Part shown: in pieces, positions 7,807 to 15,930 of the stretch | Numbering within the stretch: position 1 is the first letter of the stretch | How the letters are laid out: each line of letters opens with the position of its first letter | NCBI RefSeq assembly: GCF_002245625.1 | Contig: NZ_NOIG01000004.1 | Coordinates: forward strand, 434,001 to 498,000 | DNA: 64,000 nt | DNA from: Acidovorax kalamii | GTDB taxonomy: Bacteria; Pseudomonadota; Gammaproteobacteria; Burkholderiales; Burkholderiaceae_C | Reading direction: 5' to 3' | The notes under the pieces: model-generated | What the model was told of the DNA's origin: nothing | Seen by the model: the letters and a program-made list of their open reading frames with translations, nothing else | The model's database searches: none | Position numbers and translations under genes: made by a program

Positions 7807-9051
7807 TCAGGCTTTGATCTTGAAGCTGTCGGCGTACTTGGCGGGGTCCTTGCCGTCCCACACCACACCGTCCACCAGTTTGTGGCTGCGCATGTCGCTC
7901 TTGGGCAGCGGTGTCTTCGATGCAGTGGCGGCCTGCTTGTAGACGTCGATGCGGTTCACGGCCTTGGCCACATTCAGGTAGTCGGGGTGGTCCTTCACCA
8001 AGCCCCAGCGCTTGTGCTGGGTGAGGAACCACATGCCGTCCGTGAGGTACGGGAAGTTCACCGTGCCTTCGTTGAAGAACTTCATGTGGTTGGGGTCGTC
8101 CCAGGTCTTACCCATGCCGTCTTGATAGCGGCCCAGGATGCGCTGGTTGATGGCATCGACACCCGTGTTCACGTAGGCCTTGCCGGCAATGGTCTCGGCC
8201 ATCTTGTTCTTGTTGGCCAGGCCATCGTCGATCCACTTGCTGGCCTCGAGGATGGCGGCCGTCACGGCGCGGGCCGTGTTGGGGTACTTCTGCACGAATT
8301 CGGACGTGGTGCCCAGCACCTTTTCGGGGTGGTCCTTCCAGATGTCCTGCGTGGTGGTGGCGGTGATGCCGATGCCGTCCATGATGGCGCGGTGGTTCCA
8401 GGGCTCGCCCACGCAGAAACCGTCCATGTTGCCCACGCGCATGTTGGCCACCATCTGGGGTGGCGGCACGGTGATGACTTTGGCGTCCTTCATGGGGTTG
8501 ATGCCATGTGCGGCCAGCCAGTAGTACAGCCACATGGCGTGCGTGCCGGTGGGGAATGTCTGGGCGAAGGTGTATTCGCGCTTCTCGCTGGCCATGAGCT
8601 TGGCCAGGCCAGCGCCGTTGACGGCGCCTTTTTCGGCCAGCTTCTTGGACAGCGTGATGGCCTGGCCGTTGTGGTTCAGATTCATCAGCACGGCCATGTC
8701 CTTCTTGGGGCCCGCCAGGCCCAGGTGCACGCCGTAGACCAGGCCATACAGAACGTGGGCAAAGTCGAGTTCGCCATTCACCAGCTTGTCGCGCACACCG
8801 GCCCACGATGCTTCCTTGGTGGGGATGATGGTCACGCCGTACTTCTTGTCGATGCCCAGCACCGAGGCCATCACCACGCTGGCGCAGTCGGTCAGCGGGA
8901 TGAAGCCGATCTTCACTTCCTTCTTCTCGGGGGCGTCCGAGCCCTGGGCGTGCACCAGGGCGCGCAGGGCGGGGCTCACGCCCACGGCGCCCACGGTAGC
9001 GGCCTGCAGCACGGTGCGGCGGTTGAGGCTGGTTTTCAACAGATCGGTCAT
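7807..9051 (-). CDS. nrtA: nitrate-binding protein of the NrtA/CmpA family
   Basis: A 414-aa precursor. A twin-arginine-like signal starts the protein (SLNRRTVLQAATVGAVGVSP, cleaved after VHAQ), implying periplasmic location by Tat export. The mature part has NrtA features: KIGFIPLTDCASVVMASVLG, PTKEASWAGVRDKLVNGELD and VPPPQMVANMRVGNMDGFCV. The start at 9051 is set by GAGGAA 7 nt upstream; in-frame codons further upstream lie inside the leader terminator. It captures nitrate for NrtBD. Expression is probably controlled by the upstream ANTAR leader and a sigma-54 promoter. The exported form makes it a transporter subunit rather than the cytoplasmic sensor NasS. Confidence 0.9.
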   Translation of the reverse strand: MTDLLKTSLNRRTVLQAATVGAVGVSPALRALVHAQGSDAPEKKEVKIGFIPLTDCASVVMASVLGIDKKYGVTIIPTKEASWAGVRDKLVNGELDFAHVLYGLVYGVHLGLAGPKKDMAVLMNLNHNGQAITLSKKLAEKGAVNGAGLAKLMASEKREYTFAQTFPTGTHAMWLYYWLAAHGINPMKDAKVITVPPPQMVANMRVGNMDGFCVGEPWNHRAIMDGIGITATTTQDIWKDHPEKVLGTTSEFVQKYPNTARAVTAAILEASKWIDDGLANKNKMAETIAGKAYVNTGVDAINQRILGRYQDGMGKTWDDPNHMKFFNEGTVNFPYLTDGMWFLTQHKRWGLVKDHPDYLNVAKAVNRIDVYKQAATASKTPLPKSDMRSHKLVDGVVWDGKDPAKYADSFKIKA

Positions 9052-9230
9052 GGGGCGGTTCCTCGGTGCGTTAGAAAACAAAAAAGGCGTCCTCCCCTGG
9101 CCGGGTTGCATGCGCAAACGGGCTCGGAGAGGGACGCCTTTGTCCATGGCAAAGCCCATTGGGGGGCTTTGTGTCAGCACTGGCCCGCCATTGGGCCGGT
9201 GCTGTCAGGGTGGGACCTTCTTTGGTCTTG
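9052..9230 (-). ncRNA. ANTAR-type antitermination leader of the nrt operon
   Basis: On the transcribed (minus) strand the leader opens with two short hairpins whose six-base loops both have A at position 1 and G at position 4, the known ANTAR RNA signature. P1 is GACC-AAAGAA-GGTC (9227-9214). P2 is GGCCC-AATGGC-GGGCC (9197-9182), extended by CAGCAC/GTGCTG (9204-9199 with 9180-9175). A third hairpin CAAAGCCC/GGGCTTTG (9171-9150) and an intrinsic terminator follow before nrtA. The ANTAR protein NasT is encoded just upstream. Dimeric ANTAR proteins are known to bind such tandem hexaloops and prevent terminator formation. Confidence 0.85.
9076..9141 (-). terminator. leader terminator controlled by antitermination
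   Basis: On the minus strand AAAGGCGTCC (9141-9132) pairs with GGACGCCTTT (9092-9083), and the right arm runs into TTTTTTGTTTT. It sits about 25 nt before the nrtA start. Its purpose makes sense only as an attenuator for the nrt operon. Confidence 0.87.
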
Positions 9231-9240
9231 CCAGGGTTAA

Positions 9241-9256
9241 TGCAAGCAGCGTGCCA
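9241..9256 (-). promoter_or_regulatory. sigma-54 (RpoN) promoter of the nrt operon
   Basis: On the minus strand TGGCACGCTGCTTGCA matches the -24/-12 consensus, with GG and GC exactly ten bases apart. The predicted start point is near 9230, which places the first ANTAR hairpin at the very 5' end of the RNA. This makes the operon dependent on an enhancer-binding protein, probably NtrC. Confidence 0.87.
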
Positions 9257-9288
9257 GCCTGTGTTGCGCCAGTCTGGCGCTGCCATTA

Positions 9289-9350
9289 CTATGCTTTTGA
9301 TAGCTGCTTAGGCAAGATGGGCAGGCGGAAACGGCCTTTTTTGCTTGAAA
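9289..9350. repeat. family-2 dispersed repeat upstream of the nrt promoter
   Basis: GATAGCTGCTTAGGCAAG followed by CAGGCGGAAACGGCC and a T run. It closely matches the copy at 49129-49185 and, in reverse, those at 12734-12796 and 60447-60515. It lies between the sigma-54 promoter and the candidate NtrC site. Confidence 0.7.
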
Positions 9351-9380
9351 TGGCCAAGGCTGGTGCATGTGGGCCGGGCT

Positions 9381-9395
9381 GCACTGCATTTGTGC
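9381..9395. promoter_or_regulatory. candidate NtrC enhancer site
   Basis: GCACT-N5-TGTGC resembles the NtrC consensus (GCAC/T half-sites in inverted orientation), about 130 bp upstream of the sigma-54 promoter. Additional GGTGC and GCACC half-sites flank it at 9362-9366 and 9399-9403. The match is imperfect, and the call rests mainly on position. Confidence 0.4.
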
Positions 9396-9429
9396 GGCGC
9401 ACCATCTGGGAGAAGCTGGTGGATCTGGG

Positions 9430-9545
9430 CGCGGCCGAGGCCAGGGCAGCCGAGCAAGGGCCGCCCCGCAGCGAGGGCTGCGTCCCCCTTCCCGAATGGC
9501 GTAGACATTCGAGAGAAGGGGGAAGCGGCGCAGCCGCTCAGGGGG
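9430..9545 (-). repeat. family-1 3'-end repeat, copy C
   Basis: Read on the minus strand it starts CCCCCTGAGCGGCTGCGCCG 11 nt after the nasT stop codon. It continues with CTTCCCCCTTCTCTCG, a variable loop, GGGAAGGGGGACGC and the GGGGCGGCCCTTGC tail. It separates nasT from the nrt enhancer and promoter. Confidence 0.85.
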
Positions 9546-9556
9546 AAGTCACTTGT

Positions 9557-10183
9557 TTATCCCAGCAGATCCATCACATCGAGCATGCGCTGCGCCACAT
9601 CTGCCAGCTTGAGGCCTTTGTCCATCGCCGTCTTGCGCAGCTTCTCGTAGGCAGCCTGTTCGGTCAGGCCCTGGCGCTGCATCAGCAGGCCCTTGGCGCG
9701 GTCGATGGTCTTGCGGTCTTTGAGTTCGGTCTTGGCGTCGGCCAGCTCGGCGCGCAGGGCCTGCTCGTGCTGGAAGCGCGCCATGGCCACGTCCAGAATG
9801 GGGCGGATGCGCTGCGGCGCCAGGCCCGCCACGATGTAGGCCGACACACCCGCCGCCACCGCGTCCTTCACGTGCGAGGTGTCCTCGTCGTTGGTGAACA
9901 TCACGATGGGGCGGCGCTCGTCGCGCGTGGCCATCACCACATGTTCGAGTGCGTCGCGCGCCTCGCTTTCGGCGTCCACGATGATCAGGTCGGGCTGCAG
10001 CTGGGCGATGCGCTCGCTCAGAAACACATCGGCGGGCAGCGTGGCCACCAGGTTGAAGTTGTTCTCCAGCAACCCGATGCGCAGCGCACGCGACCGCTCC
10101 GCCTGCAGGACGGCGTGTTCGTCGTGTGGGTCGGCGATCGCCAGATCCGGGGCGACCACCACGATGCGCAAGGCCTCATTCAT
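9557..10183 (-). CDS. nasT: NasT-type ANTAR response regulator (transcription antiterminator)
   Basis: A 208-aa protein with a receiver-like N-terminal domain (residues ~5-125, LRIVVVAPDLAIADP through VMFTNDEDTSHVKDAVAAGV). A coiled linker and a C-terminal ANTAR domain follow (KDRKTIDRAKGLLMQRQGLT, then AAYEKLRKTAMDKGLKLADV). It binds tandem hexaloop hairpins in nascent RNA; such a target lies in the nrtA leader, about 330 bp downstream of this stop. In known systems NasT is held inactive by the nitrate sensor NasS; no nasS is next to it here. ATG 10183 is chosen; ATG 10195 is also possible, and neither has a strong Shine-Dalgarno. Confidence 0.92.
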   Translation of the reverse strand: MNEALRIVVVAPDLAIADPHDEHAVLQAERSRALRIGLLENNFNLVATLPADVFLSERIAQLQPDLIIVDAESEARDALEHVVMATRDERRPIVMFTNDEDTSHVKDAVAAGVSAYIVAGLAPQRIRPILDVAMARFQHEQALRAELADAKTELKDRKTIDRAKGLLMQRQGLTEQAAYEKLRKTAMDKGLKLADVAQRMLDVMDLLG

Positions 10184-10416
10184 AGACCCGAGCATAAGCA
10201 ATTTTCACGCCGCAATTTGGTGCGCCGAAGCGGTGCGTGGGGCGGCTTGGGCTGGGCGGGTGGGCTGTGACCGGCCCCCGCACAGCGGCGGCACTCCCTT
10301 GCGGGGCCTGAAAGTTGCTAATAAAGGACGCTGCGGGAGGGCATACCCGATAGCGCCTCCGGGTGGCCTCGCATATACATCCGGTCACTTCGACATTCAG
10401 ATATGGAGTTTTTTGC

Positions 10417-11577
10417 ATGAACAAGCACTTCAACCGGCGCCGCTTCTCGGCCAGCCTGGCCCTGACCGCAGTGGCGACTGCCGCACTCCTGACCGGATGC
10501 GGCAAGGTGCCGGACACCATCAAAATTGGTGTGGCGCAGCCCCTCTCTGGCCCGCTGGGCGCCCTGGGGCAGGACCTGCTCAACGGCGTGACCCTGGCGG
10601 TGGACGAACTCAACAAGTCCGGCTACACGGTGGATGGCAAGCGCGTGACGCTGGAGGTGGTGTCGGTGGACGACAAGGCCGACGCCGCCACCGGCAAGGC
10701 CGTGGCCCAGCAACTGGTGGATGCGGGCGTGGTGGCCGTGATCGGGCACCTGAACTCGGGCGTGAGCATCGAGACCGCGCCCATCTACGCGGCCAAGGAC
10801 ATCGCGCAGATCGCCATCTCCACCAACCCCAAGTTCACACAGCTCGGGTTCCCCACCACTTTCCGCATGGTGGCCAACGACACCCTGCAGGCCCGCGCCA
10901 TCGGCTCGTTTGCCGCCACGCAGCTGGGCGCTGCACGTTATGCCGCGCTGGACGACGGCACCCCCTACGGCAAGGGCCTGGCCGACGGCGCTGCCGAGCA
11001 GCTCAAGGCCGAGAAGAAAGAAGTGGTGGTGCGCAAGTCGTTCGATGACAAGACCGTGGCGTTTGACGAGCTGGCCGGCGAACTCAAGGCCGCCAAGGTG
11101 GAGGTGATTGTCTCCACGCTGAACGACTTTCAGGCCCTGGCCCTGCTCGAAGCCCTGCGCAAGGTGGACCACACCAAGGTCAGCCTGCTCGGTGGCGACA
11201 CCATCAAGACCACCGACATGACCAAGGGCGCGGGCATCGTACAGGGCATCTACGCCACCTCGCCCGTGCTGGAGGCCAAGGAGTTCGCCACCGGCAAGCC
11301 CTTCCTGGAGAAATACATCGCCGCCTACAAGAAGCCCCCGGCCTACGGCGGCCACTACAGCTACGACAGCACCTACGTCCTCTCGGCTGCTATCCAGAAG
11401 GCCAAGTCGGCCGCCCCCAAGGACATCACCAAGGCCATGCACAGCATCAACGGCTACGCGCCCGTGATCGGCACCATGACCTGGGACGACAAGGGCGAGC
11501 AGCGCTACGGCGCTGTGGGCGTGTATGAACTGCGGGCGGGCAGCTGGGAGCTGCGCATGCGGTCGGACCGCTGGTAG
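10417..11577 (+). CDS. Liv-type ABC substrate-binding lipoprotein
   Basis: A 386-aa precursor with an arginine-rich lipoprotein signal ([20 protein letters not shown], lipobox LLTGC with Cys near residue 28). The body is a periplasmic-binding type I domain ([55 protein letters not shown]). It resembles branched-chain amino-acid binding proteins. No permease or ATPase is adjacent, so it is an orphan that must use components encoded elsewhere. ATGGAG at 10403-10408 supports the start at 10417. An intrinsic terminator follows. Confidence 0.88.
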   Translation: MNKHFNRRRFSASLALTAVATAALLTGCGKVPDTIKIGVAQPLSGPLGALGQDLLNGVTLAVDELNKSGYTVDGKRVTLEVVSVDDKADAATGKAVAQQLVDAGVVAVIGHLNSGVSIETAPIYAAKDIAQIAISTNPKFTQLGFPTTFRMVANDTLQARAIGSFAATQLGAARYAALDDGTPYGKGLADGAAEQLKAEKKEVVVRKSFDDKTVAFDELAGELKAAKVEVIVSTLNDFQALALLEALRKVDHTKVSLLGGDTIKTTDMTKGAGIVQGIYATSPVLEAKEFATGKPFLEKYIAAYKKPPAYGGHYSYDSTYVLSAAIQKAKSAAPKDITKAMHSINGYAPVIGTMTWDDKGEQRYGAVGVYELRAGSWELRMRSDRW

Positions 11578-11614
11578 GCAAGCCGCCGGGTCGTCTGGCC
11601 CCCTTCATCCGCGC

Positions 11615-11648
11615 AACCCCTGCTGGTAACTGCCCGCAGGGGTTTTTC
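11615..11648 (+). terminator. intrinsic terminator after the binding lipoprotein gene
   Basis: AACCCCTGC (11615-11623) pairs with GCAGGGGTT (11636-11644) across a 12-nt loop, followed by a T run. It separates this gene from tsaD. Confidence 0.82.
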
Positions 11649-11687
11649 CATCCGGCTTGGCAGGGGGCTGGGTTTTACACTCGGGGC

Positions 11688-12731
11688 ATGAGTTTGCTGA
11701 TCCTCGGTATCGAATCTTCCTGCGACGAAACGGGCGTGGCATTGGTCCGTTCTACGGGCGATGCCGCCATCCCCACCTTGTTGTCCCATGCCCTGCACAG
11801 CCAGATCGAGATGCACCAGGCCTATGGCGGCGTGGTGCCCGAGCTGGCCAGCCGCGACCATATCCGCCGGGTGCTGCCGCTGGCCACGCAGGTTTTGGCT
11901 GAGTCCGGCCAGACGCTGGCGGACGTGGACGTGGTGGCCTACACGCGCGGGCCGGGCCTGGCGGGTGCGCTGCTGGTGGGGGCGGGCGTGGCTTGCGCGC
12001 TGGGTGCTGCGCTGAACAAGCCGGTGCTGGGCGTGCACCACCTGGAGGGGCATTTGCTGTCACCCTTCCTGAGCGCCGATCCGCCCGAGTTCCCCTTTGT
12101 GGCCCTGCTCGTCTCGGGCGGCCACACCCAGCTGATGCGTGTGGATGGGGTGGGCCGCTATGAGATCCTGGGCGAGACGATCGATGATGCGGCGGGCGAG
12201 GCGTTCGACAAGTCCGCCAAGCTCATGGGCCTGGGCTATCCTGGTGGCCCTGCGCTGTCGCGCTTGGCTGAGCAGGGCGATGCCGCGGCCTTCAAGCTGC
12301 CACGGCCTTTGCTGCACAGCGGTGACCTGGATTTTTCGTTTGCCGGGCTCAAGACGGCCGTGCTCACGCAGGCAAAGAAGCTGGGCGACGAACTGGAAGC
12401 GCGCAAGGCCGACCTGGCCGCCAGTACCGAGGCCGCGATTGTCGAGGTGCTGGTCAAAAAGACACTGGCCGCGCTCAAGCAGACCGGCCTGAAGCGTGTG
12501 GTCGTGGCCGGTGGCGTAGGAGCCAACCGGCACCTGCGCGCCCAGCTCAACGCCGCCTGCGCCGCTGCCAAGGTGCGTGTGCATTACCCCGAGCTGCATC
12601 TGTGCACCGACAACGGCGCCATGATCGCCATGGCCGCCGCCATGCGGCTGCAGGCGGGGCAGCAGCAGGCCAACAGCGACTATGCGTTTGACGTGAAACC
12701 GCGCTGGCCGCTGGATGCGATCACGGTTTGA
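11688..12731 (+). CDS. tsaD: tRNA N6-threonylcarbamoyladenosine transferase TsaD
   Basis: A 347-aa ASKHA-fold enzyme that transfers the threonylcarbamoyl group to A37 of ANN-decoding tRNAs, working with TsaB and TsaE. Visible signatures are [14 protein letters not shown] at the N-terminus, the metal-binding histidines in [41 protein letters not shown] and [11 protein letters not shown] near the C-terminus. It appears monocistronic, with a terminator before and a convergent aldehyde dehydrogenase after. Confidence 0.97.
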   Translation: MSLLILGIESSCDETGVALVRSTGDAAIPTLLSHALHSQIEMHQAYGGVVPELASRDHIRRVLPLATQVLAESGQTLADVDVVAYTRGPGLAGALLVGAGVACALGAALNKPVLGVHHLEGHLLSPFLSADPPEFPFVALLVSGGHTQLMRVDGVGRYEILGETIDDAAGEAFDKSAKLMGLGYPGGPALSRLAEQGDAAAFKLPRPLLHSGDLDFSFAGLKTAVLTQAKKLGDELEARKADLAASTEAAIVEVLVKKTLAALKQTGLKRVVVAGGVGANRHLRAQLNAACAAAKVRVHYPELHLCTDNGAMIAMAAAMRLQAGQQQANSDYAFDVKPRWPLDAITV

Positions 12732-12733
12732 TT

Positions 12734-12796
12734 TTTGAATAGAAAAGGCCGCCACCGCCCGTCCAGCAAGCGGTAGTAGCTATCTTTTTTGATATT
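12734..12796. repeat. family-2 dispersed repeat between tsaD and the aldehyde dehydrogenase
   Basis: GAATAGAAAAGGCCGCCACC then GCCCGTCCAGC and GTAGTAGCTATCTTTTTTGA. The same arrangement of AAAAGGCCG, CCGCC, GTCC and AGCTATC is found at 60447-60515 and, reversed, at 9289-9350. It fills the gap between two convergent genes. Confidence 0.75.
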
Positions 12797-14247
12797 CAAA
12801 AAGGGTAGTGGCGGGGTGTGGTCTGCACCGTGATCCAGCGCAGTTCGGTGAATTCACGCACCCCCGCCATGCCGCCAAAGCGGCCATAGCCCGAACTTTT
12901 CACGCCGCCAAAAGGCATCTGGCCTTCGTCATGCACCGTGGGGCCGTTCACATGGCAGATGCCCGACTCGATGCGCGCGGCCACGTTCCAGGCCTTGGCC
13001 ACGTCGCGGCTGAACACAGCGGAGGACAGGCCGAACTCGTTGTCGTTGGCGCAGGCAATGGCTTCCTCGACACCATTCACGCGCACCACGGGTTTGACGG
13101 GGCCGAACGATTCTTCGCGGTAGATGTCCATCGCGGACGTCACGTGGTCGAGCACCGTGGCCTGCATCAGCGTGCTGTCGCTCTTGCCGCCACACACCAG
13201 CTTGGCGCCCTTGGCCAGTGCGTCGTCGATCAGGGCGTTGCAGCGCTGCACCGTGGTCATGTCCACCACCGAGCCGAGCACCACTGGGCCCTTGCGTGGG
13301 TCGCCCAGGGGCAGGGCCTTGGCGCGCTCGCCCAGCTTGGCCACAAATTCGTCTGCCACGGCGTTGTCCACGATGATGCGTTCGGTGGACATGCAGATCT
13401 GGCCCGAGTTGGCGAACGCGCCAAACACGGTGCCTGCCACAGCGGCGTCGATGTCTGCGTCGTCCAGCACCAGCAGCGGGGCCTTGCCGCCCAGCTCCAG
13501 CACCACGGGCTTGAGGTACTTGGCGCAGGTCTGCGCAATGATGCGGCCCACCTTGGTGGAGCCGGTGAAGTTGATGCGGCGCACCGCCGGGTGGGCCACG
13601 ATGGCCTCGACCACGGCACCGGCGTCGGCCGGGGCGTTGGTCACAAAGTTCACCACACCGGCAGGCAAACCGGCCTCCTGCAGCGCTTCGATGATGAGGC
13701 CATGGGTGGCGGGGCACAGCTCCGACCCCTTCAGGATCACCGTGTTGCCGCAGGCCAATGGCGTGGCGATGGCGCGCACGCCGAGGATGACGGGGGCGTT
13801 CCACGGTGCAATGCCCAGCACCACGCCCGCCGCCTGGCGCACACCCATGGCCAGGCTGCCTGGCACGTCGGACGGGATCACCTCGCCTGCAATCTGCGTG
13901 GTGAGCGCGGCGGCCTCTTGCAGCAGGCCAGCGGCCAGGTGCACGTTGAAGCCCGCCCACATGCCCGACGCGCCGGTCTCTGCCGCCATGGCCACGGCAA
14001 AGTCGGCCGTGCGGGCCTCCAGCGCGTGTGCGGCCTTGAGCAGCAGCGCGCGGCGCGCGTTGGGCCCCAGGGCCGACCAGGCCGGGAAGGCCTTGGCGGC
14101 TGCGTCGGCGGCGGCCTTGGCATCGGCCACGCTGGCAGCGGGGGCCGTGGTGGCGACCGATCCGTCGAGCGGGTTGCGGCGCTCAAACGTGGCACCGCCA
14201 GTGGCCTGCACGCGCTCGCCGTTGATCAGCATGGAAATGGCAGTCAT
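12796..14247 (-). CDS. NAD(P)-dependent aldehyde dehydrogenase, vanillin/salicylaldehyde type
   Basis: A 483-aa member of the ALDH superfamily, oxidising an aldehyde to the acid. Residues seen are the PWNAPVILG segment, FTGSTKVGRIIA (cofactor fold), the general-base glutamate in VVLELGGKAPLLVLDDAD, the nucleophilic Cys in ANSGQICMSTERI and ESFGPVKPVVRV. The HDEGQMPFGGVKSSGYGRFG end resembles vanillin, benzaldehyde and salicylaldehyde dehydrogenases. The exact substrate is uncertain. It is a single gene, transcribed away from the liv operon behind it. Confidence 0.87.
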   Translation of the reverse strand: MTAISMLINGERVQATGGATFERRNPLDGSVATTAPAASVADAKAAADAAAKAFPAWSALGPNARRALLLKAAHALEARTADFAVAMAAETGASGMWAGFNVHLAAGLLQEAAALTTQIAGEVIPSDVPGSLAMGVRQAAGVVLGIAPWNAPVILGVRAIATPLACGNTVILKGSELCPATHGLIIEALQEAGLPAGVVNFVTNAPADAGAVVEAIVAHPAVRRINFTGSTKVGRIIAQTCAKYLKPVVLELGGKAPLLVLDDADIDAAVAGTVFGAFANSGQICMSTERIIVDNAVADEFVAKLGERAKALPLGDPRKGPVVLGSVVDMTTVQRCNALIDDALAKGAKLVCGGKSDSTLMQATVLDHVTSAMDIYREESFGPVKPVVRVNGVEEAIACANDNEFGLSSAVFSRDVAKAWNVAARIESGICHVNGPTVHDEGQMPFGGVKSSGYGRFGGMAGVREFTELRWITVQTTPRHYPF

Positions 14248-14343
14248 GGAATCAATCTCCTGGAGGGCAAAAAAGAAAATAAAAGCAATCGAAATGATGG
14301 GATGCGATAGCGCCGCACGGTTTTCGCAATGACCTATGGTCCG

Positions 14344-14451
14344 CGAAACCGGCGGTGCCGAGGCCAGTGCCCCCGCGCAAGGGCCGCCCCGCCGCGCTGG
14401 GGGCGTTCCCCTCCCGAAGGAGAGGGGGAAGGCGCGAAGCGACTCAGGGGG
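14344..14451 (-). repeat. family-1 3'-end repeat, copy D
   Basis: On the minus strand it starts CCCCCTGAGTCGCTTCGCGC 13 nt after the livF stop codon. It continues with CTTCCCCCTCTCC, GGGAGGGGAACGC and GCGCGGCGGGGCGGCCCTTG, ending near CCGGTTTC. Same orientation relative to its gene as the other copies. Confidence 0.85.
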
Positions 14452-14464
14452 TGCTGCATAGACT

Positions 14465-15175
14465 TCAGGCGACGCCGAGGTAGGCCTGTCGCACTACATC
14501 GGACTGCAGCAGGTCAGCGGCCGCGCCAGACGCCACGATGCGCCCGCGCTCCAGCACATAGCCGCGCTGCGCGATCTGCAGCGCCTTGCGCACGTTCTGT
14601 TCGACCATCAGCACCGTCACGCCCTGTGCCGCAATGCGCTGCACGATGGCCAGCAGCTCATCGACCATGCGCGGAGCCAGACCCAGCGAGGGCTCGTCCA
14701 GCATCAGCAGGCGCGGGCCGCTCATCATGGCGCGGGCCACGGCCACCATCTGCTGCTCGCCGCCGCTCATGGTGCCGGCGAGCTGCGTGGTCCGTTCCTT
14801 GAGGCGGGGAAAGTCTTCGAAGGCCTGGGCCAGCCGGTCGGCGCGGGTGCGTGATGGCACCAGCCAGCCGCCCAGTTCCAGGTTCTCGGTCACCGTCATC
14901 TGCGGGAACAGCTGGCGGCCCTCGGCCACCAGGGCCAGGCCGCGCTGCACGCAGGCGGTGGCGTTCATGGCAGGCAGGTCGCTGCCGTCCAGCGCCACGG
15001 TGCCCGTGCGCGGCAGCAGCCCGGCCAGCGCCTTGAGCAGCGTGGTCTTGCCTGCACCGTTGGGGCCGACGATGACGGTGATTCCGGGCGCGGCCTGCAA
15101 CGACAGGTCTTGCAGCACCTGAAAGCCGTGGTAGCCCGTGCTCAGGTTCTGTACGGTGAGGTGTGCGCCGCTCAT
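14465..15175 (-). CDS. livF: branched-chain amino-acid-type ABC transporter ATPase LivF
   Basis: A 236-aa ATPase: Walker A GPNGAGKTT, GLALVAEGRQLFPQMTVTEN (LivF hallmark), signature MSGGEQQMVAVARAM, Walker B LLMLDEPSLGLAP and the C-terminal MVEQNVRKAL. It pairs with LivG to energise a Liv-type importer. The ATG overlaps the livG stop by 4 nt. It is the last gene of the operon, and a family-1 repeat follows. Confidence 0.94.
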   Translation of the reverse strand: MSGAHLTVQNLSTGYHGFQVLQDLSLQAAPGITVIVGPNGAGKTTLLKALAGLLPRTGTVALDGSDLPAMNATACVQRGLALVAEGRQLFPQMTVTENLELGGWLVPSRTRADRLAQAFEDFPRLKERTTQLAGTMSGGEQQMVAVARAMMSGPRLLMLDEPSLGLAPRMVDELLAIVQRIAAQGVTVLMVEQNVRKALQIAQRGYVLERGRIVASGAAADLLQSDVVRQAYLGVA

Positions 15176-15930
15176 GCCGTGGCTCCTTCGCTGTTGGCTG
15201 CCATTTCGTCACCCAGATAGGCCTCGATCACATGCGGGTCGCGCACCACCTCGGCGGGCGTACCGTCGGCAATCTTGCGGCCCTGGTGCAGCACCAGCAC
15301 GCGCTCCACATACTTGAGCAGCGTGGCCACCGCATGCTCGATCCACACCACCGTCAGGCCCCAGTCGTCGCGCAGGCGGCGGATGCGCTGGGCCATGGCG
15401 TCCACCTCGGCCTCGGTCAGTCCGGCGGCCACCTCGTCGAGCAGCAGCAGGCGCGGGCGTGTGCCCAGGGCCATGCCGATCTCCAGCAGGCGCTGCTGCG
15501 AAGGCGTCACGTCCGCAGCCGGGCGGTCGGCCAGATGGGCCAGGCCCAGCATGGCCAGGATTTCGCCTTCGCTGCGCAGGCCCTCGGGCCCCTGGCGGTG
15601 GCGGCCTGCGAACTGCATGCCAAAGCGCACGTTGTCGCGCACCGTCATGTCGGGGAACACGCGCGGCGTCTGGAAGGTGCGCGCAATGCCGTGGGCGGCG
15701 TAGTGGTGCGGGCCCTTGCCGGTGAGGTTGTCGGTGCTACTGTGCAACGTGCCCGATGTGGGCGGCTGCACGCCCGAGATGGCGTTGAAGAATGTGGTCT
15801 TGCCCGCACCGTTGGGGCCGATGATGCCGATGAGCTCACCCGTGTGCAGCGTGGCGCTCACGCCGTCCACGGCAGTCAGGCCGCCAAAGCGCACGGTCAC
15901 GGCGTCGATGGTCAACAGGGCTTCAGCCAT
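15172..15930 (-). CDS. livG: branched-chain amino-acid-type ABC transporter ATPase LivG
   Basis: A 252-aa ATPase: Walker A GPNGAGKTTFFNAISG, GIARTFQTPRVFPDMTVRDN (LivG hallmark), signature TPSQQRLLEIGMAL and Walker B LLLLDEVAAGLTEAE. The signature motif is TPSQQ rather than the usual LSGGQ, a slight divergence. The start at 15930 overlaps the livM end by 8 nt; codons upstream lie inside livM. Confidence 0.93.
   Translation of the reverse strand: MAEALLTIDAVTVRFGGLTAVDGVSATLHTGELIGIIGPNGAGKTTFFNAISGVQPPTSGTLHSSTDNLTGKGPHHYAAHGIARTFQTPRVFPDMTVRDNVRFGMQFAGRHRQGPEGLRSEGEILAMLGLAHLADRPAADVTPSQQRLLEIGMALGTRPRLLLLDEVAAGLTEAEVDAMAQRIRRLRDDWGLTVVWIEHAVATLLKYVERVLVLHQGRKIADGTPAEVVRDPHVIEAYLGDEMAANSEGATA

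Noticed and set aside
5936..9051. Reading the ABC operon as taurine or alkanesulfonate transport
   Set aside because: The binding protein has NrtA/CmpA-type sequences, and a NasT gene with an ANTAR leader accompanies it, which favours nitrate or nitrite.
10288..10302. Possible second sigma-54 promoter (GGCACTCCCTTGC) before the binding-lipoprotein gene at 10417
   Set aside because: The GG and GC elements are nine, not ten, bases apart; this spacing normally abolishes sigma-54 recognition.
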